This document shows, piece by piece, positions 26,438-36,654 of a stretch of 64,000 nt of DNA. A program made the position numbers and the translations under genes. Origin of the DNA: Ornatilinea sp. (GTDB taxonomy: Bacteria > Chloroflexota > Anaerolineae > Anaerolineales > Anaerolineaceae); assembly GCA_018433975.1 (NCBI GenBank), contig JAHDQE010000020.1, forward strand, positions 1-64,000. The letters are read 5' to 3'. The notes under the pieces are model-generated. The model worked only from the letters and a program-made list of their open reading frames with translations, did not search any database and was not told the DNA's origin. Every line of letters starts with the position of its first letter. Position 1 is the stretch's first letter.

Positions 26438-27502
26438 CTATCCACGATGGAGGATGAACACATCCAGCCAGGCTTTTGACGTAGCCAATAACTCCCGCAG
26501 CCACCAGTAAACTTTCCCGTTCAGAGGATAATCCGTCCGATCCGCGCTCACCGCAACGCTGTCCACACCCATTTTCCGGCAAATAAATAAAGCTCTAGGC
26601 GCGTGATACTTCTGGGTAATCAGGACCGCTTTGGAAAGGTTATATTCCTTAGAAGCAGCGGTGCAGGTAGCGAAGGTACTGCTTCCCGAATGGTCCGGCA
26701 CCAGAGCAGTGTCCGGTACCCCTTGCTGCACTGCCAGATCCCGCATGACATCCACTTCATCCCAACCGTTTTCCTCAACCGCGCCGCTTAGAACGATCGT
26801 TTTGATTTTCCCCTGCCGGTATAGAAGAGAAGCCGTAATGACACGGTCGCGAAGCACTGCGGAGGGTTCGCCGTTTGCGGTCAACCCGGAGCCAAAAACA
26901 ATGCCGTACGATTGCTGCGGGACCTCGTCAAGAGTATAGATTCGCCCCCTTGCAGCCGCCAGGGTTGCCGCCTCTAGGATCAGGACCAGAACTGCCAGAA
27001 GGATCAACACGAACGGAAAAGTTTTTAATAATTTCCCCGCCCATGTTGTGGGGTGTCCCGTCATCAGGCGGTAAAATAACCAGAAGAAACTTCTCCATCC
27101 TAAAACAAAGACCAATCCCCCCAGCCAGTAGACCAGCAAGGCGAGAATTGAAAAGCTTACTCTGCCGCCAATAACAGCAGGGAACAACCTGAAAATAAAA
27201 AAACGAAAAACACTTGCCAGCAGCAAGACGGCCGGCCACAACAGAGCAGGCTTTAAAACCAAACTGCGGAAATCGTTTTTGATCTCAAACAGCTTGAGAA
27301 ACCAGCCCCCCAACAGCCAGGCCAGCACCAGAAAAGCCTTAACTGCAAAAACAAGACCGGTCGTTTTCCACTCGGGCGGAATGGAACCAAACCCGAAAAA
27401 AATGGAGAAGAATACCAATGTCAGGATATCGCCAACCAGCAAAATACCTGATGGGAGAATTCGCTCAATTTGCTCGTTTATCCGTAGGGACCATTTACTC
27501 AT
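26438..27502 (-). CDS. DUF3054-like membrane region fused to a DUF218 (SanA/YdcF/ElyC) domain
   Basis: A 354-residue protein. Residues about 15-165 contain five membrane helices beginning GILLVGDILTLVFFS and look like a DUF3054 module. Residues about 185-350 are a DUF218 domain: YGIVFGSGLTANGEPSAVLRDRV, TIVLSGAVEENG, VLVPD-type serine/threonine-rich loop DHSGSSTFATC, and ITQKYHAPRALFIC. DUF218 proteins such as SanA and ElyC act in envelope integrity and undecaprenyl-phosphate metabolism. The ATG giving MSKWSLRI follows GGAG; the longer version would use TTG. It follows rsgA by about 140 nt. A second, shorter DUF218 gene is at 54682-55299. Confidence 0.75.
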   Translation of the reverse strand: MSKWSLRINEQIERILPSGILLVGDILTLVFFSIFFGFGSIPPEWKTTGLVFAVKAFLVLAWLLGGWFLKLFEIKNDFRSLVLKPALLWPAVLLLASVFRFFIFRLFPAVIGGRVSFSILALLVYWLGGLVFVLGWRSFFWLFYRLMTGHPTTWAGKLLKTFPFVLILLAVLVLILEAATLAAARGRIYTLDEVPQQSYGIVFGSGLTANGEPSAVLRDRVITASLLYRQGKIKTIVLSGAVEENGWDEVDVMRDLAVQQGVPDTALVPDHSGSSTFATCTAASKEYNLSKAVLITQKYHAPRALFICRKMGVDSVAVSADRTDYPLNGKVYWWLRELLATSKAWLDVFILHRG

Positions 27503-27641
27503 TGCCAACTCCAAACTTACCCGCGTGCAGAAGGTCTGGAATTAAACACGACTCTGTGCCAATCGGATCATCCACCCTGTTCATCATCTTTTGCGCCAGC
27601 ACAAATATTAAAAAACTTAACCGTTCACCCGTCTTGCTTTC

Positions 27642-28571
27642 TTACTCCTGCAATTCTTCCAGCTCGTCTCCGTACCGCATCCGGAGATACGATTGATAAC
27701 GCGCTTCATGCACCTGACCTTTTTCAACCGCTTCCCGGACAGCGCAGCCCGGTTCATGCACGTGTGTGCAGTTGCTGAACTGGCAATTCCTGACCAGCGG
27801 GCTCAGCTCCGGGAAGTACCCGTCCAGTTCTTCCGGCTCCATATCCCACATGGCCAGCATCCGCAGCCCCGGCAGATCCACCACAAAGCCGCCCTCATCC
27901 AGTGGGAACATCTCGCGGACCACGGTAGTATGGCGGCCTTTAGCCGTCTGATTGCTTACCGCCCGCACCCGCAGCCCCAATTCGGGTTGGATCGCATTCA
28001 ATAAACTGGATTTTCCTACCCCGGACGGCCCGGCTAAACACGAGAGCTTACCCAACAAGCGTTCTTTCAGTTCCGCAACACCCCGGCCGCCCTCGGCAGA
28101 GGTGTAAAGGACGTCATAACCGATGTCGGTATAAAGGGAAAAAATTTCCTCGGCGGCCTGCAAACCCACCAGGTCCACCTTGTTTGCCACGATCAACACC
28201 GGGATCTGTTGTTTTTCGCACACCACCAGGAACCGGTCCAGCAGCCGCCGCTTGGGTTTTGGATCGGCACAGGCAAAAACCAGCACAATCTGATCCGGAT
28301 TGGCAACCAGCACCTGACGGTACATGCCGCGGGGGGTGGGGGCCAGACGGACCAGCGCACTTTCACGCGGTTCAATGCGCTCAATCATCCCGGTCCGGTT
28401 GCCCTGGTCGGAGATTTGTACCACATCCCCGACCGCGGCGATATCCCCGGTTTTTGGTCCGCGTTTCAAACGCCCGCGCAGGCGGCAAACAAAATCACCT
28501 TGATCCGTGTGCACATTGAAAAAACCGGATTGCGAGCGTGTGATGCTTCCCGCGAGGGTTTCCTGGCTCAT
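27642..28571 (-). CDS. rsgA: ribosome small subunit-dependent GTPase A
   Basis: A 309-residue circularly permuted GTPase that helps late 30S assembly. N-terminal OB-fold (residues 1-80), then the permuted G motifs: G4 VANKVDLV, G1 [14 protein letters not shown]3 DLPGLRML; the C-terminal zinc site has [17 protein letters not shown]. The ATG at 28571 overlaps the stop of the transpeptidase gene as ATGA; the in-frame extension to 28676 only reads through the T/P-rich tail of that upstream gene in another frame. Confidence 0.95.
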   Translation of the reverse strand: MSQETLAGSITRSQSGFFNVHTDQGDFVCRLRGRLKRGPKTGDIAAVGDVVQISDQGNRTGMIERIEPRESALVRLAPTPRGMYRQVLVANPDQIVLVFACADPKPKRRLLDRFLVVCEKQQIPVLIVANKVDLVGLQAAEEIFSLYTDIGYDVLYTSAEGGRGVAELKERLLGKLSCLAGPSGVGKSSLLNAIQPELGLRVRAVSNQTAKGRHTTVVREMFPLDEGGFVVDLPGLRMLAMWDMEPEELDGYFPELSPLVRNCQFSNCTHVHEPGCAVREAVEKGQVHEARYQSYLRMRYGDELEELQE

Positions 28572-30805
28572 GGTTCCGGAGTCGCGTTTGGATCCGGTGT
28601 CGGTGTAATGGTCGGTATCGGTGTATTGGTATACAGCGGCGTAGGGGTAATGGTTACATAATAAGTATCTTCCCACCAGTACAACCGCAGCGGTTTGCCA
28701 AAGTAGTACAGTTCAACAACCCGGCGGAAAATAGGCGCTGCAATATCCGAGCCCTCTCCGGCATTCTCCGCGATCACTGCGATAGCGATATCCGGCCGGT
28801 CCTCATTGCCGGCGTCGGTATACCCGGCAAACCAGGCGTGTGAGTCACCCATTGGATTCTGCGCTGTTCCCGTCTTTCCATAAACCGGAATACCCAGGTT
28901 TACAAACGTGCGGTAAGCTGTTCCCCGCGGCTCATTGACCACGGTCCACATGGCATCCTGGATGATCTCCAGGTTTTTATCCGAAATTGGCAGCGTGCCG
29001 ATCACTTCTGGCTCAAACGACATCACCGCATCTCCATTCGGAGAGGTAACTTTTTCAACCACCTGAGGCCGGTAAAGTGTGCCGCCATTCCCCATTGCCG
29101 CAATAAAATTCGCCACCTGCAGCGGGGTAACTTCCATGGTTCCCTGACCGATTGCCAGTTGTACCGCATCCCCTTCATTGGCGGGGTCCGGAATATTCCC
29201 GGTATCTTCAGCAACCTGCCCGATACCGGTCTCTTTCCCCAGACCGAACGAACGTGCCATATTGGAAACATCGTTAGGGCGGTTCTGACGATATAAATCG
29301 AGACCCAGATGCCAGAACCAGGGGTTACAGGACCGCATCAGCCCTTCGGACAGGGTCAGCGTTCCGCTGGCAGCAACTTCATGTTCATAAGTCCAGTCAT
29401 ATAGAGTCAAATTGGGCAGTTCGGTAAATTCATAACCACATTCATATATGGAATCCGCAGTATATAAGCCGCTCTCCAGTGCCGCTGCCATGGTAATGAT
29501 CTTAAAGACGGAACCCAAAGGGTACCGTCCCTGGGTAGCTCGGTTCAGGAAAGGCTGTTCGCCCGAGTCATACAACGTACCCAGATCCAGGCTGCTGTTG
29601 TAATTAGAGGGTTCAAAAGCATTTGGGTCAAAGCCCGGCGAAGATGCCATGGCAAGGACCCGTCCGGTATCCCGCTCCAGCACCACAACCGCCCCTCTGA
29701 AACCGGCAATAGCCTTCTGAACTTCTTCCTGAAAATCCGCTTCGATCGTCATATAGATCGATTCCGCCGGGCTGGCATCGGTCTGTGAAACTCGGGTTAC
29801 AATCTGCCCCTGCGAATCCATAACATACAACGAAGCTCCGCGGGAGCCGGTTAAATAATCTTCACCCCATTTCTCCAGACCGGCCGCGCCGATCTTTTCA
29901 TCACCCAGATAGCCCTTCCGTTTATAAGCGTCAAGCTCTTCCGGAGAGATCGAAAGGACATATCCGGTCGCATGTGGGGCGATCCCGCCGTCATAGTAAT
30001 ATCGGGAAGTGAAACCATTCATTACCAACCCGCTGAGTCCGGAAAGCACATCATAGCGTGCGTTCACCGCATCGGCTGAAGCTTCTCCCACAGGGATATA
30101 CCAATCCGGGTTGTCCTTGTCGTACAGTTCAACAATGGACTGCGTTGTCCGGTTCGTCAGCCGGGCAAGCTCGGTAACCAGGCGCCCCTGCTGATCATCT
30201 TCCATCTGGCTGGGAATAATGCCCAAAGCCACTGCATCCGATTGTGCCACGACCACTTCACCGTTCCGGTCATAGATATTTCCCCGGGTGGGAATCTTCA
30301 CATCCAACGCCAGATGGTTTCCGCCGCTCAGTTCCGGCATAATCATGCTCTCTTCCCACTGTACCTGCCATGTACCCTGGTCCAGCGACAGGTTCATCAC
30401 CATATCTCGCTGCAAATCGCCGACCAATGCAGTGTGGAAATTAACCCGGTACGCCACCTGAGCGGAATGCGGGTTGGTCAGCACCGAGAGGACCTCGCTT
30501 TCGAGGGAATATAAACTCAAATTAACGGCTGTATCCTGGTAGCGCTGTTTAAAATCCTCCAGTGAAATCGCATCCTGGGTGATTTTAGTCAGCATACCGT
30601 ACATCGTTTCAAAATCTTCTGCCTGCCAGGCAGCAAGATACGCTTCCGCGGCGGACTGTGAGTCCGGTACGGAAGTCAGATTCACTTGTGGAGCCGGCAG
30701 CGGCGTCGGGGAAGCCTCGGGCGTAGGTGTTACACGACCACTGGAGGGATTGCAAGCCGTAACCAACATCACCAGCAACAATAACCAATAGTGAATTTTT
30801 TTCAT
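28568..30805 (-). CDS. lipid-anchored class B penicillin-binding protein with MecA_N domain
   Basis: A 745-residue transpeptidase that cross-links peptidoglycan. It begins with a lipoprotein signal ([10 protein letters not shown]; cysteine about 18) instead of the usual single uncleaved helix. Residues about 45-160 form an NTF2-like MecA_N domain, 165-330 the PBP dimerisation region ([19 protein letters not shown] motif), and 370-700 the transpeptidase: SVFK with Ser432 and Lys435, SCN in [11 protein letters not shown] at about 644-646. A T/P-rich tail ends the protein. MecA_N proteins include the low-affinity PBP2a and PBP3 types. Coupled to rsgA by an ATGA overlap and placed after maf, giving a small growth-related unit. 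RBS is AGGAGG. Confidence 0.88.
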   Translation of the reverse strand: MKKIHYWLLLLVMLVTACNPSSGRVTPTPEASPTPLPAPQVNLTSVPDSQSAAEAYLAAWQAEDFETMYGMLTKITQDAISLEDFKQRYQDTAVNLSLYSLESEVLSVLTNPHSAQVAYRVNFHTALVGDLQRDMVMNLSLDQGTWQVQWEESMIMPELSGGNHLALDVKIPTRGNIYDRNGEVVVAQSDAVALGIIPSQMEDDQQGRLVTELARLTNRTTQSIVELYDKDNPDWYIPVGEASADAVNARYDVLSGLSGLVMNGFTSRYYYDGGIAPHATGYVLSISPEELDAYKRKGYLGDEKIGAAGLEKWGEDYLTGSRGASLYVMDSQGQIVTRVSQTDASPAESIYMTIEADFQEEVQKAIAGFRGAVVVLERDTGRVLAMASSPGFDPNAFEPSNYNSSLDLGTLYDSGEQPFLNRATQGRYPLGSVFKIITMAAALESGLYTADSIYECGYEFTELPNLTLYDWTYEHEVAASGTLTLSEGLMRSCNPWFWHLGLDLYRQNRPNDVSNMARSFGLGKETGIGQVAEDTGNIPDPANEGDAVQLAIGQGTMEVTPLQVANFIAAMGNGGTLYRPQVVEKVTSPNGDAVMSFEPEVIGTLPISDKNLEIIQDAMWTVVNEPRGTAYRTFVNLGIPVYGKTGTAQNPMGDSHAWFAGYTDAGNEDRPDIAIAVIAENAGEGSDIAAPIFRRVVELYYFGKPLRLYWWEDTYYVTITPTPLYTNTPIPTITPTPDPNATPEP

Positions 30806-30840
30806 CTTGTTTTCAAACCTCCTGGCAAGAAAAACTTCTC

Positions 30841-31509
30841 TTAGCCAATATTTTCTCCGGCTTTAACGCGTTCTGAAATCATGCAGGGGTATTCCAGGTT
30901 CTCCCGGCAAATCTGCACCATATCCAGTTCAAATTCTGCGCCGGCCTTTTTCAACACACGCAGTAAATGACACAACGGCAAACCCATCACGCTGGCAAAA
31001 CAGCCCTGAAATTCAACCACCGGACGGAATTCCGGATGTTGAATGGCATAGGCCCCGGCCTTATCCAGCGGGTCGCCGGTGGCAATATACCGGTCTATTT
31101 CCGGGTCCGAATAGTTCCGCATGGGAACCTGAGAAATACACAGATCCACCACAGGGCTTTCCGCCCCGGGGAGCAGCACTGCCAGCGCCGTGCAAACCCG
31201 GTGGACTCTGCCGCGCAGCGCGCGGAGCATCTCTCCGGCTTCTTCCGGTCCGGAAGGCTTTCCAAGCAGCCTGTTCCCATCCGCAACGATGGTATCCGCT
31301 GCCAGTATAAGCGTTTCGTCCCGCACCAATCCCCGCGCGGCCAGCGCTTTGGTCTCGGCCAGACGACGCACATAAGGTTCAGGGGCTTCTCCGGACCACG
31401 GCGTTTCATCGATGTCAACCGGGGAGACCCGGAAGGGTACGCCTATCCATTGAAGCATTTGCCGGCGTCGAGGGGAATTAGAAGCTAACAGGATTTTCAC
31501 TGCATCCAT
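30841..31509 (-). CDS. maf: Maf-family nucleoside triphosphate pyrophosphatase
   Basis: A 222-residue Maf/YhdE/YceF protein that hydrolyses non-canonical or modified nucleoside triphosphates. Landmarks: [16 protein letters not shown] at the N-terminus, [16 protein letters not shown], and [15 protein letters not shown]. The C-terminal 30 residues ([19 protein letters not shown]) go beyond the usual end. A -10 (TAGAAT) ends 9 nt before the ATG and no ribosome binding site is present, so the transcript is probably leaderless. It is the first gene of the maf, transpeptidase, rsgA unit. Confidence 0.9.
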   Translation of the reverse strand: MDAVKILLASNSPRRRQMLQWIGVPFRVSPVDIDETPWSGEAPEPYVRRLAETKALAARGLVRDETLILAADTIVADGNRLLGKPSGPEEAGEMLRALRGRVHRVCTALAVLLPGAESPVVDLCISQVPMRNYSDPEIDRYIATGDPLDKAGAYAIQHPEFRPVVEFQGCFASVMGLPLCHLLRVLKKAGAEFELDMVQICRENLEYPCMISERVKAGENIG

Positions 31510-31518
31510 TGAACATCG

Positions 31519-31524
31519 ATTCTA
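31519..31524 (-). promoter_or_regulatory. -10 element directly before maf
   Basis: TAGAAT on the minus strand, 9 nt from the ATG. A weak -35 (TTCGTG) lies 16 bp upstream. Consistent with leaderless transcription. Confidence 0.45.
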
Positions 31525-31567
31525 TCACAATCTGAAACACCACGAACGGCCAGGATGGTGTAAAATA

Positions 31568-31684
31568 GGGAGAAAATTAAGCGAGACAGCAAGGGGCAGA
31601 CCGTTGCCCTTTTTTCGTATATTAACCTCATCGCTTCCCTTTTTGAATCCCGAATTAGAAATGGCTGTCCGGTAGAAGCCATTT
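31568..31684 (+). promoter_or_regulatory. structured leader of xpt-guaA
   Basis: Three stem elements precede xpt: AAGGGGCA/TGCCCTTT (31591-31612) followed by T residues, resembling an intrinsic terminator; an enclosing stem AAGCGA/TCGCTT (31579-31584 with 31631-31636), extended by GGG/CCC; and AAATGGCT/AGCCATTT (31659-31684) just before the ribosome binding site. I do not recognise the conserved loops of the purine riboswitch. Confidence 0.5.
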
Positions 31685-31720
31685 GATAAAAATTTGTAAA
31701 CTGTATCCCCAGGAGGAAGT

Positions 31721-32290
31721 ATGCAAGCTTTAAAGGAAAGAATCCTTAAAGATGGAAAATATTTAGGAAACGGAATATTGAAAGTCGATGGATTTATCAA
31801 CCATCAGGTAGACCCGGTGTTGATGGACGCCTGCGGCCAGGAGTTGGCCCGTCGTTTCGCAAATGTTGGCGCGCAGCGCATCCTGACCGCGGAAATCTCA
31901 GGGATTGCCCCGGCCATTATGACCGCCAAGTACCTCAACCTTCCGGTTGTGTATGCCCGCAAAACCAAGCCCGTCACCATGGCCGACACCGTCTATCTGA
32001 CTCTCGCCCAGTCCCACACCAAAGGGAAGATGGTCGAGCTGATCGTTTCCCCGGAATACCTGCCGCGCGGCGAGCGGATCCTCATCATTGACGATTTCCT
32101 GGCTTCCGGGCATACCATCCAGGGCCTGGTACGGCTGGTGGACGCGGCCGGTGCAACCCTGGTTGGCATCGGCACGTTGATTGAAAAATCCTTTGAAGGC
32201 GGACGGGACGCGCTGGCGCACCTGAATATTCCGGTTGAATCCCTCGCTCCGATCACCCGCATGGAAGAAGGAATTATCGAATTCGCCTGA
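31721..32290 (+). CDS. xpt: xanthine phosphoribosyltransferase
   Basis: A 189-residue type I phosphoribosyltransferase that makes XMP from xanthine and PRPP. The N-terminus (MQALKERILKDGKYLGNGILKVDGFINHQ) and the PRPP-binding loop ILIIDDFLASGHTIQGL match the Firmicutes-type Xpt; ISGIAPAIMTAKYLNLP and YARKTKPVTM are further family motifs. Its start follows AGGAGG. guaA begins 40 nt downstream on the same strand, so salvaged XMP can go directly to GMP. Confidence 0.93.
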   Translation: MQALKERILKDGKYLGNGILKVDGFINHQVDPVLMDACGQELARRFANVGAQRILTAEISGIAPAIMTAKYLNLPVVYARKTKPVTMADTVYLTLAQSHTKGKMVELIVSPEYLPRGERILIIDDFLASGHTIQGLVRLVDAAGATLVGIGTLIEKSFEGGRDALAHLNIPVESLAPITRMEEGIIEFA

Positions 32291-32329
32291 TCTTAAGATC
32301 ATCACAAAACAAATACGGAAAAAATCAAT

Positions 32330-33886
32330 ATGACTGATTCCATCGCGATATTGGATTTTGGCTCGCAATACACGCAGCTCATTGCCCGCCGGGTCAGAGA
32401 GGCACAGGTCTACTGCGAACTTTTCCCCTGGGATGCCCCTGCCGAGAAGGTTCAGGCATTGAATCCCAAAGGTTTTATTCTTTCCGGCGGCCCGACTTCC
32501 ATTTATGAAGATGGCGCCCCAACCATCCCCGGTTATGTCCTGGAAAGCGGACTTCCCGTTTTGGGCATCTGCTATGGCATGCAGGCCCTGACGTACGCCC
32601 TGAATGGCCGCGTGGGCGCCAGTTCTCACCGGGAATACGGCCCTGCCGAAGTAGAAATTACCTCGTCCAACCCGCTTTTATCCGCCGGGACTCAATCCGT
32701 ATGGATGTCGCACGGCGACCGGATTGAAGCTGTCCCGCCGGGATTCCGGATTCTGGGGTCTTCCTCCAACAGCCCAATCGCCGCGATGGGAGATTTAAGC
32801 CGGAATTATTATGGACTTCAATTCCATCCGGAAGTGCACCACACGCCCGGTGGGATGGAGATCCTGCGGCGCTTTGTGGTGGAGATCTGCCGGGCCGCCC
32901 CGGAATGGACTCCCGATTCCATCATTCACCAGTCCGTGGAACAGATCCGCGCCCAGGTTGGCAAAGAGCGCGTCCTGTCCGCCGTCAGCGGCGGGGTGGA
33001 TTCCAGCGTAGCCACCGCTCTGGTGCACCGGGCAATCGGCGACCAGCTCTCGGCGGTGTTTGTGGATACCGGTCTGCTCCGCCTGGGAGAGCGCGAACAG
33101 GTAGAAAAAGCCTTCCGCGCCAATATGGGCCCCCATCTGGTGGTTGTGGACGCCGAAGAGACCTACCTCACAAAACTAAAAGGGGTCACCGACCCCGAAA
33201 CCAAACGCCGCATCATTGGCGAAAGCTTCATCCGCATCTTTGAAGAGCAGGCCCACCAGGTCGGCGAGCCGCCCTTCCTGGTTCAGGGAACCATTTACCC
33301 CGATGTGGTCGAATCTTCCGGTCCGGAACGTTCCAAAGCCCGGCGGATCAAATCGCACCACAATGTCGGCGGGCTGCCCTCCGATATGACCTTCAAACTG
33401 GTAGAACCGCTGCGCTATCTTTTTAAAGATGAAGTACGCGCCGTAGGAGAAGCGCTCGGACTTCCGACCGAACTGGTCTGGCGCCAGCCCTTCCCCGGCC
33501 CGGGTCTCGCAGTGCGCTGCCTGGGCGAAATCACCCGCGAACGGGTAGCCAGTCTGCGTGCCGCGGACGCCATCTTCACCAGCGAACTGACCGCAGCCGG
33601 ATTGCTTAACCTGCGCTCTTCCCAGAGCGGTCTCAAAATCTCTCAGGCCTTCGCCGCCCTCCTGCCGGTGCGTTCCGTAGGGGTAATGGGGGACCAGCGC
33701 ACTTACCAGGAAGCCATCGCCCTCCGCGCCGTCACCACGGAAGATTTCATGACCGCGGACTGGGCGCGCATCCCCTATGAACTGCTGGCAAAAGTAGCCA
33801 ACCGCATTGTCAATGAGGTGCACGGCGTGAACCGGGTGGTCTACGATATCACCAGCAAGCCGCCCTCTACAATCGAATGGGAGTAA
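32330..33886 (+). CDS. guaA: GMP synthase (glutamine-hydrolysing)
   Basis: A 518-residue enzyme converting XMP to GMP. Class I glutamine amidotransferase at residues 1-190 with nucleophile Cys81 in GICYGMQ and the His/Glu pair in [12 protein letters not shown] pyrophosphatase P-loop SGGVDSSVA at about 221. C-terminal dimerisation domain with [12 protein letters not shown] and the final KPPSTIEWE. Full length and intact. It forms an operon with xpt and ends at the terminator at 33928-33965. Confidence 0.97.
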   Translation: MTDSIAILDFGSQYTQLIARRVREAQVYCELFPWDAPAEKVQALNPKGFILSGGPTSIYEDGAPTIPGYVLESGLPVLGICYGMQALTYALNGRVGASSHREYGPAEVEITSSNPLLSAGTQSVWMSHGDRIEAVPPGFRILGSSSNSPIAAMGDLSRNYYGLQFHPEVHHTPGGMEILRRFVVEICRAAPEWTPDSIIHQSVEQIRAQVGKERVLSAVSGGVDSSVATALVHRAIGDQLSAVFVDTGLLRLGEREQVEKAFRANMGPHLVVVDAEETYLTKLKGVTDPETKRRIIGESFIRIFEEQAHQVGEPPFLVQGTIYPDVVESSGPERSKARRIKSHHNVGGLPSDMTFKLVEPLRYLFKDEVRAVGEALGLPTELVWRQPFPGPGLAVRCLGEITRERVASLRAADAIFTSELTAAGLLNLRSSQSGLKISQAFAALLPVRSVGVMGDQRTYQEAIALRAVTTEDFMTADWARIPYELLAKVANRIVNEVHGVNRVVYDITSKPPSTIEWE

Positions 33887-33927
33887 TAAGTCCGAATATC
33901 GTATAATAAAAATAACCTGAAGTGAAT

Positions 33928-33965
33928 TCCCTGATGTGTCGCTCCGGGCCATCAGGGGATTTTTA
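33928..33965 (+). terminator. terminator after guaA
   Basis: TCCCTGATG and CATCAGGGGA with a 13-base loop, followed by TTTTTAT. Confidence 0.85.
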
Positions 33966-34035
33966 TAGGAAAATGAACGACAGCGGCAGGGCAGAGTCCG
34001 GAATGTCGGCTGCCGATTTCTAAAAGGAGAAACGC

Positions 34036-35049
34036 ATGGACTTTGGTGAAATTCTTTCAAAGGCATGGAAGATCATCTGGAAGCATAAAGTGCTGTGGAT
34101 TTTTGGATTGCTGGCTTCCTGCGGCGCCGGAAACAGCGGGGGCGGTGGAGGCGGAGGAGGAGGCAGCAGATTCAACGGCGCCCCGGGGAACGGCTCCGGA
34201 GGAGATTTCACGCGAAACCTTCCCCTCTGGATGCAGAATTTCTTCTTCCAAATTCAGCGGGGTTTTGAGGACGGCACGATCTGGATCTATATCGTTCTGA
34301 TTGTCCTGGGTCTGATCCTGTTCTCTCTGCTGCTTTCGGCCCTATTCCTGGTGCTGCGCACGGTCGGCAAGACCGCTCTGATACGCGGTACCTGGCGGGC
34401 CGACGAGGGGCAGGAAAAAATCACTTTCTCTGACCTGTTAAACGAAAGCTGGCATTACTTCTGGCGCGTGCTGTTGTTCTCGGTAGTGCTGGGCATACTG
34501 GGCATGATTCTGGGGTTCATCCTGATCCTGCCGGTGATTTTGGTAACCGTCTTCACCCTGGGCTGCGGGCTGCTGTGCCTGATCCCACTGCTCATTGCAA
34601 TCAACTGGTCCATCCAGGCCTTCGTGGAATTGACGGTTGCCGCCATGGTCGGCGAGGACCTGGACATCCTCAAAGCAATTGAGCGGGCCTGGGAGCTGCT
34701 GACCGGGAACCTGGGTTCCGTGGCATTGATAACTCTGATCCTGTATGTGGGCCGGTTCATCATCACTGCCATCACCATCGCGCCGCTTCTGCTGGTGATC
34801 ACCCCCGCGGTACTGGGCATCCTTGCGGATACACGGATCGCCACCATCATCGGGCTGGCCGTCAGCGGCCTGGGGTTCATCATTTACATCCTGCTGGCAA
34901 TCGTCTTGAGCAGCGGCGTGCAGGCCTACTTCGGCGCGGCCTGGACCCTGGTCTTCCGCCGCCTCACCGGGCGGGAAGCGGACACCCTCCTTGAGCCTTC
35001 TCCTGAAACCCCTCCGGCGCCGTCTTTACCGGACGAGCCTGCCGCGTGA
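34036..35049 (+). CDS. polytopic membrane protein, first copy of a tandem pair
   Basis: A 337-residue protein with six or seven membrane helices. The amphipathic start MDFGEILSKAWKIIWKHKVLWIFGLL is followed by a low-complexity loop with nine glycines in a row (about residues 36-44). The overall pattern resembles the DUF7544/GlpQ-membrane-domain group of unknown function (VLRTVGKTALIRGTWRADEG; ERAWELLTGNLGSVALITLIL). It is clearly homologous to the next gene (35408-36433). The start follows AAAGGAG. Function unknown. Confidence 0.7.
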   Translation: MDFGEILSKAWKIIWKHKVLWIFGLLASCGAGNSGGGGGGGGGSRFNGAPGNGSGGDFTRNLPLWMQNFFFQIQRGFEDGTIWIYIVLIVLGLILFSLLLSALFLVLRTVGKTALIRGTWRADEGQEKITFSDLLNESWHYFWRVLLFSVVLGILGMILGFILILPVILVTVFTLGCGLLCLIPLLIAINWSIQAFVELTVAAMVGEDLDILKAIERAWELLTGNLGSVALITLILYVGRFIITAITIAPLLLVITPAVLGILADTRIATIIGLAVSGLGFIIYILLAIVLSSGVQAYFGAAWTLVFRRLTGREADTLLEPSPETPPAPSLPDEPAA

Positions 35050-35075
35050 TGCACCCATTCATACTTCGATTTTCC

Positions 35076-35116
35076 AAAAAGAGCCGGGCGGTTGAATAAC
35101 CGTCACGGCTCTTTTT
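35076..35116 (+). terminator. terminator of the first tandem membrane gene
   Basis: AAAAAGAGCCG and CGGCTCTTTTT with a 19-base loop that itself can pair (CGGTT/AACCG). The same outer stem follows the second copy. Confidence 0.9.
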
Positions 35117-35272
35117 CAATCCTCATCCCTCACAAAGCATCCCGGAGGCTGGACCCGGCAGAACAGAGAACGCTTGTCTTATCCGCCGGAATATTTCGGG
35201 CAGCGCGCCTGCTGAGGCAAAAATTTGCCTCCCTTTCAGATCAAAACAGGAACAACTCGTTTGAAGATCAGA

Positions 35273-35278
35273 TATAAT
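35273..35278 (+). promoter_or_regulatory. -10 element of the second tandem membrane gene
   Basis: TATAAT 129 nt before the start codon. No convincing -35. The remaining part of the 35.1-35.4 kb gap shows nothing recognisable. Confidence 0.35.
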
Positions 35279-35407
35279 AGAAAATATCCTGCTTGCATCT
35301 CTCCGGGCACGTGGGGGATATCTTATAAAGCCTGAAAATAATATCAGAACAGGACCTGCTGGTAACAGGATTATCTGCCGGTTCCTGAAAAGAAAGGGGA
35401 AAAACAC

Positions 35408-36433
35408 ATGAATTTTGAAGAGATTCTTTCAAGCGCATGGAAAATCACCTGGAAACATAAAGTCCTGTGGCTGTTCAGCTTACTGGCTATTTTCGGCGCG
35501 GTAGGTGCCGGTAGCTGGAGAGGGATTATGGGAATGATAGGGGCGTTTATCGCCCTTTCCACGGGAAACACGGGAACACCCCCGGGACAGAATTCCCCGC
35601 TCCGGCTGCAAAATCTCTCTTTCCAATTTCAACATGGCTTCATGGAGGGCACCAACTCGACCCTCCTCATTCCGATCCTCCTGACCTTCACACTGCTCTG
35701 GCTGCTGTTTTCGGTCGTGTTCCTCCTGGTGCAAACGGCAGGAAGTATTGGCCTGATGCGCGGCGCCTGGATGATCGATGAAGGACAACCGGAGGAAAAG
35801 ATTACATTCTCCGGTTTACTGGACCAGGTAAAGCATTATTTTTGGCGCGTCCTGCTTTTCGCTGTTGCCCTGTCCGTAGCGGGGGCTGTGGTGGGGATGG
35901 TTCTTTTTCTTCTTTTGCTCCCGGTATTCTTCATCACCATGGGTTGCGGGTTGCAGTGTCTGATGCCGTTGTTCATCGCACTCATCTGGTTCCTTCAGGC
36001 GTTGGTGGAATTAATCATCGTCGCTATGGTGGGCGAAGATCTGGAAATCATCCCCGCGGTTAAGCGGGCCTGGGGGATCCTGACGGGGAACCTGGGGGCT
36101 GTAGCCCTGATGACCGGGTTTCTCTTCGTTGGCCAGGCGCTTCTCGCAAACCTCATCTTTACACCCCTCACTTTATTGGTCCTCGCTCCTGGCTTCATTG
36201 GGATCCTGATCGGCACAAAGGCGGCACTGACGACCGGGCTGCTTATCAGCGGATTGGGCTTCCTTATCTCCATCCCGCTGTCCCTCTTATTCTATAGTGT
36301 GGTGGGGACCTATCTCAGCACGGCCTGGACCCTCGTCTTCCGCCGCCTCACCGGGCGCGAAGCCGGCGAAACAAGCACCCCGGCGGACGATGCCCCGCAA
36401 GAACCGCCCCTGCCGGAAGTGGCCGCCGCATGA
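35408..36433 (+). CDS. polytopic membrane protein, second copy of a tandem pair
   Basis: A 341-residue membrane protein, paralogue of the preceding gene. Shared landmarks include the start MNFEEILSSAWKITWKHKVLWLF, the central RGAWMIDEGQPEEKITFSGLLDQ, VELIIVAMVGEDLEI, and a nearly identical C-terminal TAWTLVFRRLTGREA. The glycine run of the first copy is replaced by a short TGNTGTPPGQ loop. Duplication includes the downstream terminator stem. No enzyme motif is visible; a transport or scaffolding role is possible. Confidence 0.7.
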   Translation: MNFEEILSSAWKITWKHKVLWLFSLLAIFGAVGAGSWRGIMGMIGAFIALSTGNTGTPPGQNSPLRLQNLSFQFQHGFMEGTNSTLLIPILLTFTLLWLLFSVVFLLVQTAGSIGLMRGAWMIDEGQPEEKITFSGLLDQVKHYFWRVLLFAVALSVAGAVVGMVLFLLLLPVFFITMGCGLQCLMPLFIALIWFLQALVELIIVAMVGEDLEIIPAVKRAWGILTGNLGAVALMTGFLFVGQALLANLIFTPLTLLVLAPGFIGILIGTKAALTTGLLISGLGFLISIPLSLLFYSVVGTYLSTAWTLVFRRLTGREAGETSTPADDAPQEPPLPEVAAA

Positions 36434-36459
36434 TGCCTCTGTTCACGTTTTGATTTTCT

Positions 36460-36499
36460 AAAAAGAGCCGTAGGGTAAAAAACCAGCACGGCTCTTTTT
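36460..36499 (+). terminator. terminator of the second tandem membrane gene
   Basis: AAAAAGAGCCG and CGGCTCTTTTT with an 18-base loop, the same stem as after the first copy. Confidence 0.9.
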
Positions 36500-36654
36500 C
36501 AATTTCCGTTCCTCCAAATCAAAGTTGAGAAATATCCCAAAAATGCTTCCCGGCTGGCAGACTATCCGGGTTTACCTGCCAGCTGAAGTTGAATAAGTTT
36601 TAAAAATGCCGCGCTTTTACAAAGGGTACCGATAGAATTTACGGAAAAACCGTT

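Noticed and set aside
31561..31720. Guanine riboswitch before xpt
   Set aside because: The conserved loop sequences and junction of the purine class are not present, although stems are.
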